64,000 nucleotides of DNA from Marinobacter adhaerens HP15 (GCF_000166295.1 NC_017506.1:1860001-1924000), one strand, 5' to 3'. Shown: positions 34,990 through 46,204, counted from the first letter of the stretch. Numbers and translations are program-made. The notes: generated from the letters alone by a model not told the origin.

Positions 34990-35700
34990 TCATTCCGGGC
35001 TCTGGAGTTTACCCCACACAGTTTCGCCCGCCTGTTTTTCGAGCAGGGACATGAACTCTTGGTGGGCTTCGGCCTCTGAACTGGAAGCACGAACCACCGA
35101 CAGAGGCGCTCTGTCAGCAGGTAGCCTTCGAATTCCGCCGTTACCGCCGCCGTTCTCAGATCCGGCATCCAGTGACAGCGCGGTCTGGCCACCGGTAAGG
35201 AGGAGGTAAACATCGGCCAGGATCTCCGCATCCAGCAAGGCGCCGTGGAGGTCACGGTTGCTATTGTCCACACCGTAGCGCTTACAGAGCGCATCCAGGT
35301 TGTTCTTCTGCCCCGGGTGACGGGCCCTTGCGATAGCGAGGGAGTCGACAATTCCGCAGTGGTCCGCGGTTTTCCGTACCGGCTTGAGGCGGGCAAATTC
35401 CGAGTCCATGAAGCCGACGTCGAACGCAGCGTTATGGATAACCAGCTCGGCGCCCTTGATGAACTCGAAGAACTCATCGGCGATTTCCGCGAAACGGGGT
35501 TTGTCGGCAAGGAACTCGTTGGTGATGCCGTGAACAGTGATCGCCTCAGCCTCTACTTCCCGGTCCGGGTTGATATAGACATGGTAGTTGCGGCCGGTGA
35601 GCTGACGCTCCATCAATTCAACACAACCGATCTCGATGATCCGGTGACCCTCTGCCGGGTCGATACCCGTGGTTTCTGTATCCAGTACGATCTGTCTCAT
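34990..35700 (-). CDS. dnaQ: DNA polymerase III epsilon subunit (3'-5' proofreading exonuclease)
   Basis: The 236-residue DEDDh exonuclease is the proofreading subunit of the replicative polymerase. Motif I is VLDTETTG, motif II lies in LVIHNAAFDVGFMD, and motif III in LHGALLDAEILADVYLLLTGG supplies the catalytic His and Asp. The C-terminal tail that binds the alpha subunit is present. The ATG at 35700 is preferred over a GTG at 35709 because the latter starts in the middle of the ribosome-site-like AGG region. It lies 38 bases after rnhA on the same strand. Confidence 0.96.
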   Translation of the reverse strand: MRQIVLDTETTGIDPAEGHRIIEIGCVELMERQLTGRNYHVYINPDREVEAEAITVHGITNEFLADKPRFAEIADEFFEFIKGAELVIHNAAFDVGFMDSEFARLKPVRKTADHCGIVDSLAIARARHPGQKNNLDALCKRYGVDNSNRDLHGALLDAEILADVYLLLTGGQTALSLDAGSENGGGNGGIRRLPADRAPLSVVRASSSEAEAHQEFMSLLEKQAGETVWGKLQSPE

Positions 35701-35738
35701 TGCCTGCACCTGGTTATCTGTATTTATGCGCTCTGAAT

Positions 35739-36182
35739 CTATGCGCCGGAAAGCTCGTCGACGCCGCGATTGGCCAGTTCATCCGCCAGCTCATTGTCAG
35801 GAACACCAGAGTGCCCTTTTACCCAGTGCCAGTTAATCTGGTGCCGGGCCACTTCGGCATCCAGCTCGCGCCAAAGATCTTCGTTCTTCACGGGCTTTTT
35901 CGCGGAGGTCTTCCAGCCGTTCCGCTTCCAGCCTGCCATCCATTCCGTAATGCCTTTGCGCACGTACTGCGAATCCGTAAACAGCTCCACCTCGCACGGG
36001 CGCTTCAGGGCCTCCAGACCACGGATGGCTGCCATTAATTCCATGCGGTTGTTCGTGGTATTCGTCTCCCCGCCGTGCAGGGTCTTCCGATTGTCGCCAT
36101 AGCGCAAAACCACGCCCCAGCCGCCGGGCCCGGGGTTGCCTTTGCAGGCGCCATCCGTATAGAGGGTTACCTTGCCGGTCAT
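35739..36182 (-). CDS. rnhA: Ribonuclease HI
   Basis: This 147-residue enzyme removes RNA primers and RNA:DNA hybrids. The DEDD residues are Asp10 ([17 protein letters not shown]), Glu48 ([14 protein letters not shown]) and Asp70 ([11 protein letters not shown]), plus a late Asp in [14 protein letters not shown]. Numbering is identical to E. coli for the first three. It precedes dnaQ on the same strand, the ancient rnhA-dnaQ pair, here co-oriented. Confidence 0.97.
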   Translation of the reverse strand: MTGKVTLYTDGACKGNPGPGGWGVVLRYGDNRKTLHGGETNTTNNRMELMAAIRGLEALKRPCEVELFTDSQYVRKGITEWMAGWKRNGWKTSAKKPVKNEDLWRELDAEVARHQINWHWVKGHSGVPDNELADELANRGVDELSGA

Positions 36183-36210
36183 TCAGCCTCCTGATTTAAT
36201 TTTCGGTGAT

Positions 36211-37008
36211 TCACTTCGGTCTGTTAATCGGCGAGCCACTGCGGCTGCAACCTCGGGAGGCGCCAACGGTACCGGTGCCCGGCAGAGCAATCACCTTGCT
36301 TTGGCGCCAGACGGGGCGCCTCGGCAACCGGGCGTGGACGCGTTTTTTGGCAAGGATACAGTAATAGGCGCCTACTGGCAGGAGTCGATTTCCGGACAAA
36401 CGGTTGTCAATCCGGCTCGTCGGCTTGCGACCACTGCGCTGCAGTGGTGGCCTGAAAAACCGGGTAATCGACGCTTCAACATTGAAGCCCAGCAAGTGCA
36501 GCCAGTCTTCCATGCGTCCACGCAAGAGGAAACGACCGCCCCACGGGCCCTCGCTACTCCTGGAGATCAGTTTGCGCGCACCCCAGAGGCTCAGAGGATT
36601 AAAACCAAACAGGGCCATCGTGCCCTCTCCCCGGAGCACGCGCGCCGCCTCGCGAATCACCTGGTGAGGGTAAGGAGAGAAATCGGCCGTGTGATGCAGC
36701 ACGACAAGATCCATCGAGTCACCGGGAAAGGCCAGCTCGTCGGCATCGCAGATTGCGACTCCATCCGGAATATGGGGATACCATCTTGGCGCTGTCATGA
36801 TCTTCTGGGAAAAATCCGTGCCGGTAGCCAATGGCAGCCGATGGCTGATCCCCACCTGCAACTGCCTGGCGCCTGTCAGACGCTGTAGTTCGGCGTCGAC
36901 AAAGCGTCTCTGGTCGGCCAACAGTGCCCGACCCAACGGAGTCTGGAACCAGCGCTCAAAGCTCTCATGTCTGGCGGAATAATCAACTGCCTCGGATTCA
37001 CTCACCAA
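36211..37008 (-). CDS. Class I methyltransferase-like protein with degenerate SAM motif
   Basis: This 265-residue protein resembles UbiE-type methyltransferases: VICDADELAFPGDSMDLVVLHHTADFSPYPHQVIREAARVLRGEG keeps the fold's motifs II-III. The usual glycine-rich motif I is replaced by LQVGISHRLPLATGTDF, lacking the GxGxG pattern, so SAM binding is unproven. It occupies the same slot as PA1814 in P. aeruginosa, between gloB and rnhA. A TTG at 37008, with GGGAG 7 bases away, is chosen; a GTG at 37005 is an alternative. It is divergent from gloB. Confidence 0.85.
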   Translation of the reverse strand: MVSESEAVDYSARHESFERWFQTPLGRALLADQRRFVDAELQRLTGARQLQVGISHRLPLATGTDFSQKIMTAPRWYPHIPDGVAICDADELAFPGDSMDLVVLHHTADFSPYPHQVIREAARVLRGEGTMALFGFNPLSLWGARKLISRSSEGPWGGRFLLRGRMEDWLHLLGFNVEASITRFFRPPLQRSGRKPTSRIDNRLSGNRLLPVGAYYCILAKKRVHARLPRRPVWRQSKVIALPGTGTVGASRGCSRSGSPINRPK

Positions 37009-37101
37009 TGCGCCACTCCCGGAAGCCCTTTCCCATGGTTGGGGCCTTGTATTTAATGCTCTATCATATCAGTCACATTCGATAAGCACATGTGGGGCCC
37101 T

Positions 37102-37896
37102 ATGCTGACCATTTCCGCCATACCCGCCTTCAGTGACAACTATATCTGGTGCCTTTCCGACACCGCCAGCGACAAGGCGCTGATCGTGGACCCGGGCCAG
37201 GCCCAACCGGTCCTGGACCATCTGGCCGAGAACGGACTGACCCTGGATACCATTCTGGTGACCCACCATCATCCGGACCATGTCGGCGGTGTCAAAGACC
37301 TGATTTCCCGTTTTCCGGATTGCAGGGTAACGGGCCCCGCGGATTCGCCCTACAAAGGCAGTACCAACCTGGTTCATCCCGGTGACGAGGTGATCTGGGA
37401 AGATATCACCTTTCAGGTCCTGGGCGTTCCCGGCCATACTCTCGATCATATTGCCTACTTCACCGACGTCGAGGTAAATGGTCGGCCGGTTCTCTTCTGC
37501 GGCGATACCCTTTTTGTCTGTGGATGCGGACGTCTGTTCGAGGGCTCACCGGAGCAGATGCGTCAGTCTCTTCAGACCCTCCGGGCGCTGCCTGGCAAGA
37601 CCGCCGTTTACTGCGCCCACGAGTACACCCTCGCGAACCTGCGCTTTGCCCGCAGCTGGTTGCCGGAAGACGAAGGTCTCCGGACGTTCGAGCAGGAATG
37701 TCAGGCCGCCCGCGATGCAGGAAAACCGACGGTTCCTTCAGTCCTCGAGAACGAGAAACGGCTCAATCCGTTTCTGAGGTGGGATGATCCGGCGGTAGTG
37801 GACTCCGCCCGGGCCTATTGCTCGAGCCGCGGCCTGCCCGCCGATTCCGATAACGCTATTTTTGCGGCCATTCGCCACGGCAAGGATAATTTCTGA
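37102..37896 (+). CDS. gloB: Hydroxyacylglutathione hydrolase (glyoxalase II)
   Basis: This 264-residue metallo-beta-lactamase-fold enzyme hydrolyses S-lactoylglutathione. The binuclear metal motif is [11 protein letters not shown] (His55, His57, Asp59, His60). Further ligands lie in [12 protein letters not shown] and [17 protein letters not shown]. The substrate side has [14 protein letters not shown]. The ATG at 37102 is used; the earlier ATG at 37090 has no ribosome site. The methylglyoxal detoxification role is well established for the family. Confidence 0.96.
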   Translation: MLTISAIPAFSDNYIWCLSDTASDKALIVDPGQAQPVLDHLAENGLTLDTILVTHHHPDHVGGVKDLISRFPDCRVTGPADSPYKGSTNLVHPGDEVIWEDITFQVLGVPGHTLDHIAYFTDVEVNGRPVLFCGDTLFVCGCGRLFEGSPEQMRQSLQTLRALPGKTAVYCAHEYTLANLRFARSWLPEDEGLRTFEQECQAARDAGKPTVPSVLENEKRLNPFLRWDDPAVVDSARAYCSSRGLPADSDNAIFAAIRHGKDNF

Positions 37897-37949
37897 CGCC
37901 TGGTGATACGCACTTAACAAATCCTCTCAGAGCCGTAACGAGAGGTTTC

Positions 37950-37979
37950 TTGACCCCTTTTTAATCGGTCCCATAGAAT
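37950..37979 (+). promoter_or_regulatory. Sigma-70 promoter upstream of mltD
   Basis: TTGACC (37950-37955), 18 bases, TAGAAT (37974-37979): five of six matches in each box. It gives a leader of about 80 bases. Confidence 0.65.
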
Positions 37980-38064
37980 CATTTCAAAATTGTGACCGTA
38001 AATTGTTCAATATGCCGGAGTTTCAGATGCTGAATCCGGCCTCAACCTGAACCCGGATGCTGTT

Positions 38065-39765
38065 ATGTCGGCCAGACGATTGTCGTTTTTGTTTTTCGCC
38101 GGAGCCCTCGCAAGTGGCTGCACCAGCCTGATCAGCCAGGGAGAGCAAAGCCCGCTGAACACACAGGAAGTTACGGTCGCCGCGGGCGATGAAGGGCTCA
38201 AGAAAGCTGTGGAGACCGGAGAAAACCGTGACGCTGCCCGCGACGAGCCGCTGGACGAAGCTATTGCTCCGGAATTGAAGGATGCTGCCAGGGATGCCCG
38301 GGAGAAGCTCGACAATCCGGTTCAGAAAACCGCTGAGGCGGAGGCAGTTGAGCAGGATCTGTGGGCAAGACTGCGTTCAGGATTTGTTCTGGATCACGAT
38401 ATCGACAATGAACGGGTTCGGGACCAGTTGAACTGGTATGCCCGACATCCCGGCTACATTGATCGGGTTGTGGAACGCGGCAGTCGCTACCTTCACTATA
38501 TCGTCAACGAGACAGAAAAGCGGGGCCTGCCTGCTGAATATGCCCTGCTCCCCGTTGTTGAAAGCGCGTTCGATCCGTTTGCCTACTCCCATGGGCGCGC
38601 GGCCGGCCTCTGGCAATTCATTCCCTCCACGGGCAAGTACTTTGGTCTGACACAAAGCTGGTGGCACGATGACCGTCGTGACGTCATCGCCGCAACCGAC
38701 GCTGCCCTGACCTATCTCGAGCGCCTCGCAAACCGGTTTGATGGCGACCACACGCTCGCCCTTGCCGCCTACAACAGCGGCGGCGGCACGGTTTCCAGCG
38801 CCATGCGCCGCAACCGGAACGCCAACAAGCCGACAGACTTCTGGTCTCTTCACCTGCCCCGGGAAACCAGACACTACGTCCCCAAACTGATTGCTCTGGC
38901 GAAAATATTCGACGATCCCGAGGCCTATGGCATCGAACTGCCATCGTTAAAGGATGAACCCTACTTCGAAGTTGTTGATACCGGCTCCCAGCTCGACCTT
39001 GCCCAGGCGGCAGAACTGGCCGGGGTAGATGTCGACGAGATCTACCTCCTGAACCCCTCCTACAATCGCTGGGCAACTTCGCCGGATGGACCTCACCGGT
39101 TGCTCGTTCCGGTTGGGAATGCGGAGACGTTCCGTGCAGCCCTGGCTGAAATTCCAGCCAATCAACGGGTGTCCTGGCGCAACTACAAAGTCAAATCCGG
39201 AGACAGTCTCAATTCGATCTCCCGCAAATTCTCCACAACGCCGTCAGTGCTGCAGCAGGTCAACAATCTGGACAGCGACCTGATACGAATTGGCCAGCGC
39301 CTGATGATTCCCTCTGCTTCCAAGGGCAGCGATGCTTACGCCCTGAGCGCCTCCCAGCGCCTTGAGCGCAAACAGGAGCGTAAGCGGGACGGTAACAAGG
39401 TTCGTTACACGGTGCGCAAGGGCGACACCTTCTGGGACATTGCCCGCGAGCACCGGGTGTCCGTGCGTGAAGTTGCTGCCTGGAACGGTATGGCGCCCGG
39501 CGATCCGCTGATACCCGGCAAGGAACTGGTCATCTGGTCCAAAACCAGTCAGCCGACGGTTGTGGCAGCCAACAGTGGCCGTGGCAAGGCTATGGTTCGG
39601 AAAGTAGGCTACCGGGTGCGCAAAGGCGACTCCCTTGCCCGGATTGCCAGCAGGTTTTCCGTGAATGTGCGGGACATCGCAAGCTGGAACGATCTGAATA
39701 CCGCCCGTTATCTGCAACCCGGGCAAAGTCTGGTACTCTACGTTGATATCCGAAACAGTCCCTGA
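38065..39765 (+). CDS. mltD: Membrane-bound lytic murein transglycosylase D with three LysM domains
   Basis: The 566-residue lipoprotein has lipobox LASGC (Cys19), a region rich in charged residues, then the SLT domain with the catalytic Glu in YALLPVVESAFDPFAYS and AAGLWQFIPSTGKYFGL. Three LysM repeats follow, beginning near residues 374 (YKVKSGDSLNSISRKF), 448 (YTVRKGDTFWDIAREH) and 516 (YRVRKGDSLARIASRF). It cleaves peptidoglycan non-hydrolytically and is tethered to the outer membrane. Size and LysM number are at the large end for MltD. Confidence 0.96.
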   Translation: MSARRLSFLFFAGALASGCTSLISQGEQSPLNTQEVTVAAGDEGLKKAVETGENRDAARDEPLDEAIAPELKDAARDAREKLDNPVQKTAEAEAVEQDLWARLRSGFVLDHDIDNERVRDQLNWYARHPGYIDRVVERGSRYLHYIVNETEKRGLPAEYALLPVVESAFDPFAYSHGRAAGLWQFIPSTGKYFGLTQSWWHDDRRDVIAATDAALTYLERLANRFDGDHTLALAAYNSGGGTVSSAMRRNRNANKPTDFWSLHLPRETRHYVPKLIALAKIFDDPEAYGIELPSLKDEPYFEVVDTGSQLDLAQAAELAGVDVDEIYLLNPSYNRWATSPDGPHRLLVPVGNAETFRAALAEIPANQRVSWRNYKVKSGDSLNSISRKFSTTPSVLQQVNNLDSDLIRIGQRLMIPSASKGSDAYALSASQRLERKQERKRDGNKVRYTVRKGDTFWDIAREHRVSVREVAAWNGMAPGDPLIPGKELVIWSKTSQPTVVAANSGRGKAMVRKVGYRVRKGDSLARIASRFSVNVRDIASWNDLNTARYLQPGQSLVLYVDIRNSP

Positions 39766-39777
39766 CGTGCGAGACTT

Positions 39778-41601
39778 ATGACAAGAACACGGAAAGCCTC
39801 ATCCCTTACGTCGTTTTTATCAGCCCTGGCACTTATTGCCACACCGCTTATCTCACCCTTTTCCGTCGCCGACGAGGCAATGCCAGCCCATGGCATTGCC
39901 ATGCACGGGGACACCAAATACCCCGCCGGGTTTAGCCACTTTGATTACGTGAATCCGGAAGCCCCGAAAGGCGGCACCCTGAAAATGGCGGTTGTTGCCA
40001 ACGGCTTCGACTCATTCAATCCTTTTGATATCCGGGGTGTTGCCGCCGCGGGCATCAGCAACTATCTGTATGACACACTCCTTGAGTCGTCCGACGATGA
40101 GCCCTTTTCGGCCTACGGCCTGATTGCCGAATCCCTGGAGACACCCGAAGACCGGAGCTATGTGGTTTTCAATATCCGTGAACAGGCGCGGTTCCACGAT
40201 GGCGAAGCCATTACCGCTGAGGATGTGAAATTCTCCTTCGACACGCTTACTACCCAGGGGCACCCCTTCTTCCGGAACTACTACGCTGACGTCGAAACAG
40301 TCACGATAGAAAGCCCTCAGCGAGTACGTTTTGACTTCAAGGAAACCAGCAATCGGGAGCTGCCGCTGATCCTCGGCCAGATGCCCATTTTGCCCCAACA
40401 CTACTGGGCCGATCGAGAATTTGGCAAGAATGGCCTCAACCCGCCGTTGGGCAGTGGCCCCTACCGGATTGGTGACTTCGAAGCAGGCCGGTCGATTACT
40501 TACGAACGCGTTGACGATTACTGGGCACAGGATCTTGGCGTCCGGAATGGCCGCTTCAACTTCGATCAGATCACCTACGACTACTACAACGATGACACCG
40601 TGGCGCTGGAGGCGTTCAAGGCCGGCAGTTTCGATTTCCGGTTGGAGTCTTCCGCCAAGAACTGGGCCACAGCCTACACCGGGGAGCGTTTCGAAAACGG
40701 CACGATCATCAAGGAAGCCATCGAACATCACCGGCCTTCAGGCATGCAGGGTTTTGCCTTCAACACCCGCAGAAAGGTGTTTTCCGACCCGCTGGTTCGT
40801 GAAGCGCTGGCCTATGGTTTCGACTTCCAGTGGGCCAACAAGAACCTCTTCTTCGACCAGTACACCCGTACCGACAGCTACTTTGAAAACAGCGATCTCG
40901 CTTCCTCGGGTCTCCCCACCGGCCGTGAACTGGAAATACTCGAACCTTACCGGGATCAGTTGCCCGATGATGTGTTTACCGAGGAGTACCAGCCACCCAC
41001 CACCGAAGGCCAGCAGGGCCTCCGCGAGAATCTGAGGACGGCTCTGGGTCTGCTCAAGTCTGCCGGGTATATCATCCGCGATGGCAAGATGGTACACGGC
41101 GAAACCGGCGAACCACTGGCGTTCGAAATCCTGCTGTTCCAGAAGAGCTTCGAGCGGGTGGTTCTGCCTTTCAAGAACAACCTCGGCCGTCTCGGTATCG
41201 ATGTGACCGTACGCCTCGTGGACAGCAACCAGTACATCCAGCGCCTGCGGGAATTCGATTTCGATATGATCACCCAGGTGTTCGGCCAATCGGATTCCCC
41301 GGGCAATGAACAGCGGGAATACTGGCATTCATCCACCGTGGATGCCAAAGGCTCACGGAATTACATGGGCGTGAGCGATCCGGTGATCGACGAGCTTGTG
41401 AACATGGTCATTCAGGCGCCAAACCGAGAGGAACTGGTTTACCGGGTTCGCGCCTTGGACCGGGTTCTGCTGCACCACTATTATGTGATTCCTCACTGGC
41501 ACCTGAGAAGCGACCGTGTCGCCTACTGGAACCATCTGCAACGTCCAGCCGAGACGCCGAAAAACGGCATTGATCTGGACAACTGGTGGGCGAAGCCCTG
41601 A
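39778..41601 (+). CDS. Extracellular solute-binding protein, family 5 (YejA-like)
   Basis: The 607-residue protein has a signal peptide (basic start MTRTRKASSLTSFLSALALIATPLISPFSVA, cut near residue 31) and the SBP family 5 pattern: HFDYVNPEAPKGGTLKMAVV, FNIREQARFHDGEAITAEDVKFSF and PLGSGPYRIGDFE. It should bind peptides or similar ligands in the periplasm and hand them to the permeases that follow. The closest family resemblance is to YejA, which works with YejBEF in microcin C/peptide uptake. It begins 13 bases after mltD, so the two could share a transcript. Confidence 0.91.
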   Translation: MTRTRKASSLTSFLSALALIATPLISPFSVADEAMPAHGIAMHGDTKYPAGFSHFDYVNPEAPKGGTLKMAVVANGFDSFNPFDIRGVAAAGISNYLYDTLLESSDDEPFSAYGLIAESLETPEDRSYVVFNIREQARFHDGEAITAEDVKFSFDTLTTQGHPFFRNYYADVETVTIESPQRVRFDFKETSNRELPLILGQMPILPQHYWADREFGKNGLNPPLGSGPYRIGDFEAGRSITYERVDDYWAQDLGVRNGRFNFDQITYDYYNDDTVALEAFKAGSFDFRLESSAKNWATAYTGERFENGTIIKEAIEHHRPSGMQGFAFNTRRKVFSDPLVREALAYGFDFQWANKNLFFDQYTRTDSYFENSDLASSGLPTGRELEILEPYRDQLPDDVFTEEYQPPTTEGQQGLRENLRTALGLLKSAGYIIRDGKMVHGETGEPLAFEILLFQKSFERVVLPFKNNLGRLGIDVTVRLVDSNQYIQRLREFDFDMITQVFGQSDSPGNEQREYWHSSTVDAKGSRNYMGVSDPVIDELVNMVIQAPNREELVYRVRALDRVLLHHYYVIPHWHLRSDRVAYWNHLQRPAETPKNGIDLDNWWAKP

Positions 41602-41616
41602 GGAAAACGCCGCCAA

Positions 41617-42702
41617 ATGGGCATCTACATACTCAGGCGTCTGGCGCTGATCATCCCCACGCTGATCGGAATCATGCTGCTCAACTTTGTCATTGTGCAG
41701 GCGGCCCCCGGTGGTCCCGTTGAGCAGCTTATCGCGGAGATGGAAGGCCACGGCGGCAGCGCCCTGGCCCGGGCTTCCGGTGGTGGAACAGGTGGAGAGG
41801 TAGCCGACTCTTCCGGCGACACGCGTGGTTCCCGCGGCATACCCGATGAGCTTCTGAAAGAAATCGAAGTCATGTATGGCTTCGACAAGCCTGCTCACGA
41901 ACGCTTCTTCAAGATGCTTGGCGATTACGCCACCTTCAACTTCGGTGATTCCTTCTTCCGGGAAAAAAGCGTCATCGACCTGATAATCGATAAAATGCCC
42001 GTTTCGATCTCCCTGGGGCTGTGGTCGACGCTGATCATCTATTTTATTTCCATCCCCCTGGGCATCCGGAAAGCGGTTACAGACGGCTCCAGGTTCGATG
42101 TCTGGACCAGCTCAGCCATTGTGGTGGGCTACGCCATTCCGGGCTTCCTCTTCGCGATACTGCTCATCGTGCTGTTTGCCGGGGGCAGTTATTTCGACTG
42201 GTTTCCGCTCCGGGGCCTGACCTCTTCGAATTTCGACGAGCTTACCTGGTACCAGAAAATCGGGGATTACTTCTGGCACCTGGCGTTGCCCGTCACCGCA
42301 AATGTGATCGGCGGTTTTGCCACCCTGACCCTGCTTACCAAGAATTCCTTCCTTGATGAGATCGGAAAGCAGTACGTGGTAACCGCCCGCGCCAAGGGTC
42401 TGGACCAGAAAGAAGTGCTGTATGGCCACGTATTTCGCAATGCCATGCTGATCGTGATTGCCAGCCTGCCAGGCGTCCTTGTCGCTCTGTTCTTTACGGG
42501 CTCCCTGCTGATTGAAGTGATCTTCTCCCTCGACGGGCTCGGGCTGCTCGGCTTCGAGGCGGCCCTGAACCGCGACTATCCCGTGATCTTCGGCACCCTG
42601 TACATATTCACCCTGATGGGCCTGATCCTGAAGCTGATCAGCGACATTACTTATGTCCTGGTCGATCCGCGGATCGATTTTGAAAGCCGGGAGGGTGCGT
42701 GA
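41617..42702 (+). CDS. yejB: ABC transporter permease YejB-like
   Basis: The 361-residue inner membrane protein has six hydrophobic segments and the permease motif [36 protein letters not shown], which contacts the ATPase. An N-terminal insert of about 50 polar, Gly-rich residues follows the first helix, as in YejB. It is the first permease of the operon; the next gene begins 4 bases inside its stop. Confidence 0.93.
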   Translation: MGIYILRRLALIIPTLIGIMLLNFVIVQAAPGGPVEQLIAEMEGHGGSALARASGGGTGGEVADSSGDTRGSRGIPDELLKEIEVMYGFDKPAHERFFKMLGDYATFNFGDSFFREKSVIDLIIDKMPVSISLGLWSTLIIYFISIPLGIRKAVTDGSRFDVWTSSAIVVGYAIPGFLFAILLIVLFAGGSYFDWFPLRGLTSSNFDELTWYQKIGDYFWHLALPVTANVIGGFATLTLLTKNSFLDEIGKQYVVTARAKGLDQKEVLYGHVFRNAMLIVIASLPGVLVALFFTGSLLIEVIFSLDGLGLLGFEAALNRDYPVIFGTLYIFTLMGLILKLISDITYVLVDPRIDFESREGA

Positions 42703-43727
42703 GTTTCCGGTCTCTGACTCCGATCCAACAGCGGCGCCTGCGGAACTTCCGGAAAAACCGCCGGGGCTTCTGGTCTTTGTGGATCTTTCTCGCCCTGTTT
42801 GGCCTGTCACTGGTCGCCGAGCTCATTGCCAACGACTCGCCGCTGGTCGTGTCCTACAAAGGCGACCTCTACTTCCCGGTCGTCCAATCCGTGCCGGAAG
42901 AAACCTTTGGTGGTTTCCTGCCCACGGAAGCCGATTATCGCGATCCCTTTATCGCCGATGAGATAAGCGCCAACGGATGGATGGTCTGGCCACCGATACG
43001 GTTCAGCTACAACACCATCAATTACGATCTCGAGGTTCCGTCACCGGCGCCGCCGAGTGCAGAGAACTGGCTGGGGACCGACGATCAGGGCCGGGATGTT
43101 GCAGCCCGGGTGATCTATGGCTTCCGCATTTCGGTTCTGTTCGGTCTCACCCTGACCATCGCCAGTTGCATTGTCGGCGTAGTGGTCGGCGCCATCCAGG
43201 GCTTTTACGGCGGCAAAATTGATCTACTGGGCCAGCGCTTTATCGAGGTCTGGTCCGGCCTGCCGGTACTGTATCTGCTGATCATTCTCTCGAGCATTGT
43301 GCAGCCAAACTTCTGGTGGCTGCTGGGCATCATGCTGCTGTTCAGCTGGATGGGGCTGGTGGATGTGGTCCGTGCGGAATTCCTGCGTGCCCGTAACTTC
43401 GAATACGTCAAAGCTGCCCGTGCACTGGGTCTGGACAACAGCAAAATCATGTTCCGGCATATACTCCCCAATGCCATGGTAGCCACGCTGACCTTCCTCC
43501 CGTTCATTCTGACGGGGGCAATTACCGGCCTGACCTCCCTGGATTTCCTGGGCTTTGGCCTGCCCTCCGGTTCGCCCTCGTTGGGGGAACTGATTGCCCA
43601 GGGCAAGGCCAACCTGCATGCGCCCTGGCTGGGCATATCCGCCTTCGTATCGCTGTCGCTGATGCTCACCTTGCTGGTGTTCGTGGGTGAAGCCGTACGC
43701 GATGCCTTCGATCCGAGGAAGAGCTGA
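42699..43727 (+). CDS. yejE: ABC transporter permease YejE-like
   Basis: The 342-residue permease has a periplasmic loop after the first helix and the EAA-type loop [55 protein letters not shown] is the OppC/YejE signature. GTG start at 42699 overlaps the previous stop (GTGA). Confidence 0.93.
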   Translation: MSFRSLTPIQQRRLRNFRKNRRGFWSLWIFLALFGLSLVAELIANDSPLVVSYKGDLYFPVVQSVPEETFGGFLPTEADYRDPFIADEISANGWMVWPPIRFSYNTINYDLEVPSPAPPSAENWLGTDDQGRDVAARVIYGFRISVLFGLTLTIASCIVGVVVGAIQGFYGGKIDLLGQRFIEVWSGLPVLYLLIILSSIVQPNFWWLLGIMLLFSWMGLVDVVRAEFLRARNFEYVKAARALGLDNSKIMFRHILPNAMVATLTFLPFILTGAITGLTSLDFLGFGLPSGSPSLGELIAQGKANLHAPWLGISAFVSLSLMLTLLVFVGEAVRDAFDPRKS

Positions 43728-43728
43728 T

Positions 43729-45333
43729 ATGAGCCAGTTACTTCAGATTTCCGATCTTTCGATCTGTTTTGATCACGGGCCTCCAGCCGTCGAATCCCTG
43801 TCACTGGCAATCCGTGAGGGCGAGACCCTCGCACTGGTGGGCGAAAGCGGCTCCGGAAAATCCATTTCGGCACTGTCGATTCTGCGCCTCCTCGATGCAC
43901 GGCACGCCAGTTACCCCAGCGGGCAAATCCGGTACCGTGACGAAGATCTTCTGGCCGCCACTGAGAAGCGCATGCGCCAGATCCGCGGCCGGGAGATCGG
44001 GATGATATTCCAGGAGCCCATGACATCCCTTAATCCTCTACATACCGTGGAAAAGCAGATTGGCGAAACCCTGGAACTGCACAAGGGAATGCGCGGGCCA
44101 CAGGCAAAACAGCGCTGTCTGGAGCTGCTGCAACTCGTGGGGATACAGAACCCGGAAAGCAAGCTTGGCGCCTATCCCCACCAACTTTCGGGGGGGCAAA
44201 AGCAGCGGGTGATGATCGCCATGGCCCTCGCCAACGAACCCGATCTCCTTATCGCGGACGAGCCTACGACGGCACTGGATGTAACCGTCCAGAAACAGGT
44301 TCTCGAATTGCTCAGGGACCTTCAGAAGAAACTGGGTATGGCCATTCTTCTGATTACCCATGACCTGACCATCGTTCGGCGGTACGCCGACCATGTGGCT
44401 GTCATGGAACATGGCAAACTCGTGGAAGAGGCTGATACCGATGCCCTGTTTGCCAGCCCACAACACCCCTATACACGAAAGCTTCTGGATGCCGAGCCCC
44501 CGGAGGCGCCCCTACCCCTCGATAAACGTGCAGAACCGTTGCTGGCTGTTGAGCGACTGGACGTGCGTTTCCCGATACGAAAGAGCCTTCTGGGCAAGGT
44601 GAAGGAATCCTTTCACGCTGTGCAGGGCGCCGATTTCCAGCTCAATCGGGGCGAAACGCTCGGAATCGTCGGGGAAAGTGGCAGCGGCAAAACCACCATC
44701 GGCCATGCGCTGCTGAAGCTTACCGCCAGTACCGGGAGTATCCGCCTCCGGGGCGAGGAGCTGGCGTTTCTTAACCAGAAGGATTTCAGGCCCTGGCGAA
44801 GGCGCGTGCAGATTGTCTTTCAGGATCCGTTTGGCAGCCTGAGTCCCAGAATGTCCATTGCCGAAATTATCCGCGAAGGGCTGGAGATCCACGACGCGGA
44901 AAACGCAGCCGAACACGACAGCAAAGTGATTCGCGCGCTCACCGACGTTGGCCTTGATCCGGAGGCACGGCATCGTTATCCACACGAATTCTCTGGCGGC
45001 CAGCGCCAACGCATTGCCATCGCCCGGGCTCTGGTGCTGCAGCCCGACCTGATCATTCTGGACGAACCCACATCCGCCCTGGACCGCACCGTGCAGAAGC
45101 AGGTCATTGAGCTGTTGAGGGCTATCCAGACCCGTTATGGTCTAAGCTATATCTTTATCAGCCATGACTTGGCTGTAGTACGCGCCCTGAGCCATAAGCT
45201 ACTGGTGCTGCAGCATGGCCGGATCGTGGAATATGGTGACGCGGCCAGGATTTTCGCTGCACCGCAGGCGGAGTACACCCGTGAACTGCTGAACGCGGCG
45301 TTCTTTTACCAGAAACCAACTACGACTATTTGA
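43729..45333 (+). CDS. yejF: ABC transporter ATP-binding protein with two nucleotide-binding domains, YejF-like
   Basis: The 534-residue cytoplasmic ATPase has two complete domains. Walker A is GESGSGKS in both, the signature is LSGGQKQR and FSGGQRQR, and Walker B ends LLIADEPT and LIILDEPT. YejF-type proteins are fused double ATPases that energise YejBE. Start at 43729 comes one base after the yejE stop; the longer frame from 43687 lies within yejE. Confidence 0.95.
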   Translation: MSQLLQISDLSICFDHGPPAVESLSLAIREGETLALVGESGSGKSISALSILRLLDARHASYPSGQIRYRDEDLLAATEKRMRQIRGREIGMIFQEPMTSLNPLHTVEKQIGETLELHKGMRGPQAKQRCLELLQLVGIQNPESKLGAYPHQLSGGQKQRVMIAMALANEPDLLIADEPTTALDVTVQKQVLELLRDLQKKLGMAILLITHDLTIVRRYADHVAVMEHGKLVEEADTDALFASPQHPYTRKLLDAEPPEAPLPLDKRAEPLLAVERLDVRFPIRKSLLGKVKESFHAVQGADFQLNRGETLGIVGESGSGKTTIGHALLKLTASTGSIRLRGEELAFLNQKDFRPWRRRVQIVFQDPFGSLSPRMSIAEIIREGLEIHDAENAAEHDSKVIRALTDVGLDPEARHRYPHEFSGGQRQRIAIARALVLQPDLIILDEPTSALDRTVQKQVIELLRAIQTRYGLSYIFISHDLAVVRALSHKLLVLQHGRIVEYGDAARIFAAPQAEYTRELLNAAFFYQKPTTTI

Positions 45334-45398
45334 GCGTTACCCCGACCAGAGCACTCAGGGATAATGCTCGCAAATCAGGAACACAGGGAGAACGACCC

Positions 45399-46184
45399 AT
45401 GGGAATCCTCAGTGGCAAGAAAGCACTGATCGTTGGCGTAGCCAGCAAACTGTCCATTGCTTACGGTATCGCCGAGGCCTTCGCCCGCGAGGGTGCCGAA
45501 CTGGCGTTTACCTACCAGAATGAAAAACTTCAGCCACGGGTTGAGAAGTTCGCCGAACAATGGGGAAGCAAGCTGACTTTCCCCTGCGATGTCGCAAGCG
45601 ACGAAGAAATTGAAAACGTCTTCAAAGAGCTGGGCAAGCACTGGGACAACATCGACATCATTGTGCATGCTGTCGGCTATGCGCCTGGACACGAGCTGGA
45701 CGGCAACTACGTCGACGTGACCACCCGTGATGGCTTCCGCATTGCCCACGATATCAGCTCCTACAGCTTTGTCGCGCTGGCCAAGGGTGCCCGCGGCATG
45801 ATGCATGAAGGCAGCTCGCTGATTACCCTGAGCTACCTCGGCGCCGAGAAGGTTCTGCAGAACTACAATGTGATGGGCCTGGCCAAGGCTTCCCTGGAAG
45901 CCAATGTTCGCTACATGGCCGCCAGCCTGGGCCGGGACGGCATTCGGGTGAATGGCATTTCCGCGGGTCCGATCAAGACCCTGGCCGCCTCTGGCATCAA
46001 GAGCTTCCGTAAGATGCTGGCCGAAAATGCCAGGCGTGCGCCGCTGAGGCGAAACGTCACCATCGACGAAGTTGGTAATGCTGCCGCATTCCTCGGCTCT
46101 GATATGTCCTCCGGTATTACCGGCGAGATCATGTACGTGGACGGTGGCTTCAACATTACCGGAATGGGTGAACTGGAAGAGTAA
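45399..46184 (+). CDS. fabI: Enoyl-[acyl-carrier-protein] reductase (NADH), FabI
   Basis: This 261-residue enzyme carries out the last reduction step of fatty acid elongation. Catalytic residues Tyr146, Tyr156 and Lys163 match E. coli numbering exactly ([20 protein letters not shown]). Gly93 of the triclosan-contact loop is also in the family position. The start ATG at 45399 has an AGGGAG site; the frame start at 45330 lies beyond it and lacks one. A terminator follows. Confidence 0.97.
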   Translation: MGILSGKKALIVGVASKLSIAYGIAEAFAREGAELAFTYQNEKLQPRVEKFAEQWGSKLTFPCDVASDEEIENVFKELGKHWDNIDIIVHAVGYAPGHELDGNYVDVTTRDGFRIAHDISSYSFVALAKGARGMMHEGSSLITLSYLGAEKVLQNYNVMGLAKASLEANVRYMAASLGRDGIRVNGISAGPIKTLAASGIKSFRKMLAENARRAPLRRNVTIDEVGNAAAFLGSDMSSGITGEIMYVDGGFNITGMGELEE

Positions 46185-46204
46185 GTCTCAGCCTTCCCGA
46201 ACGT

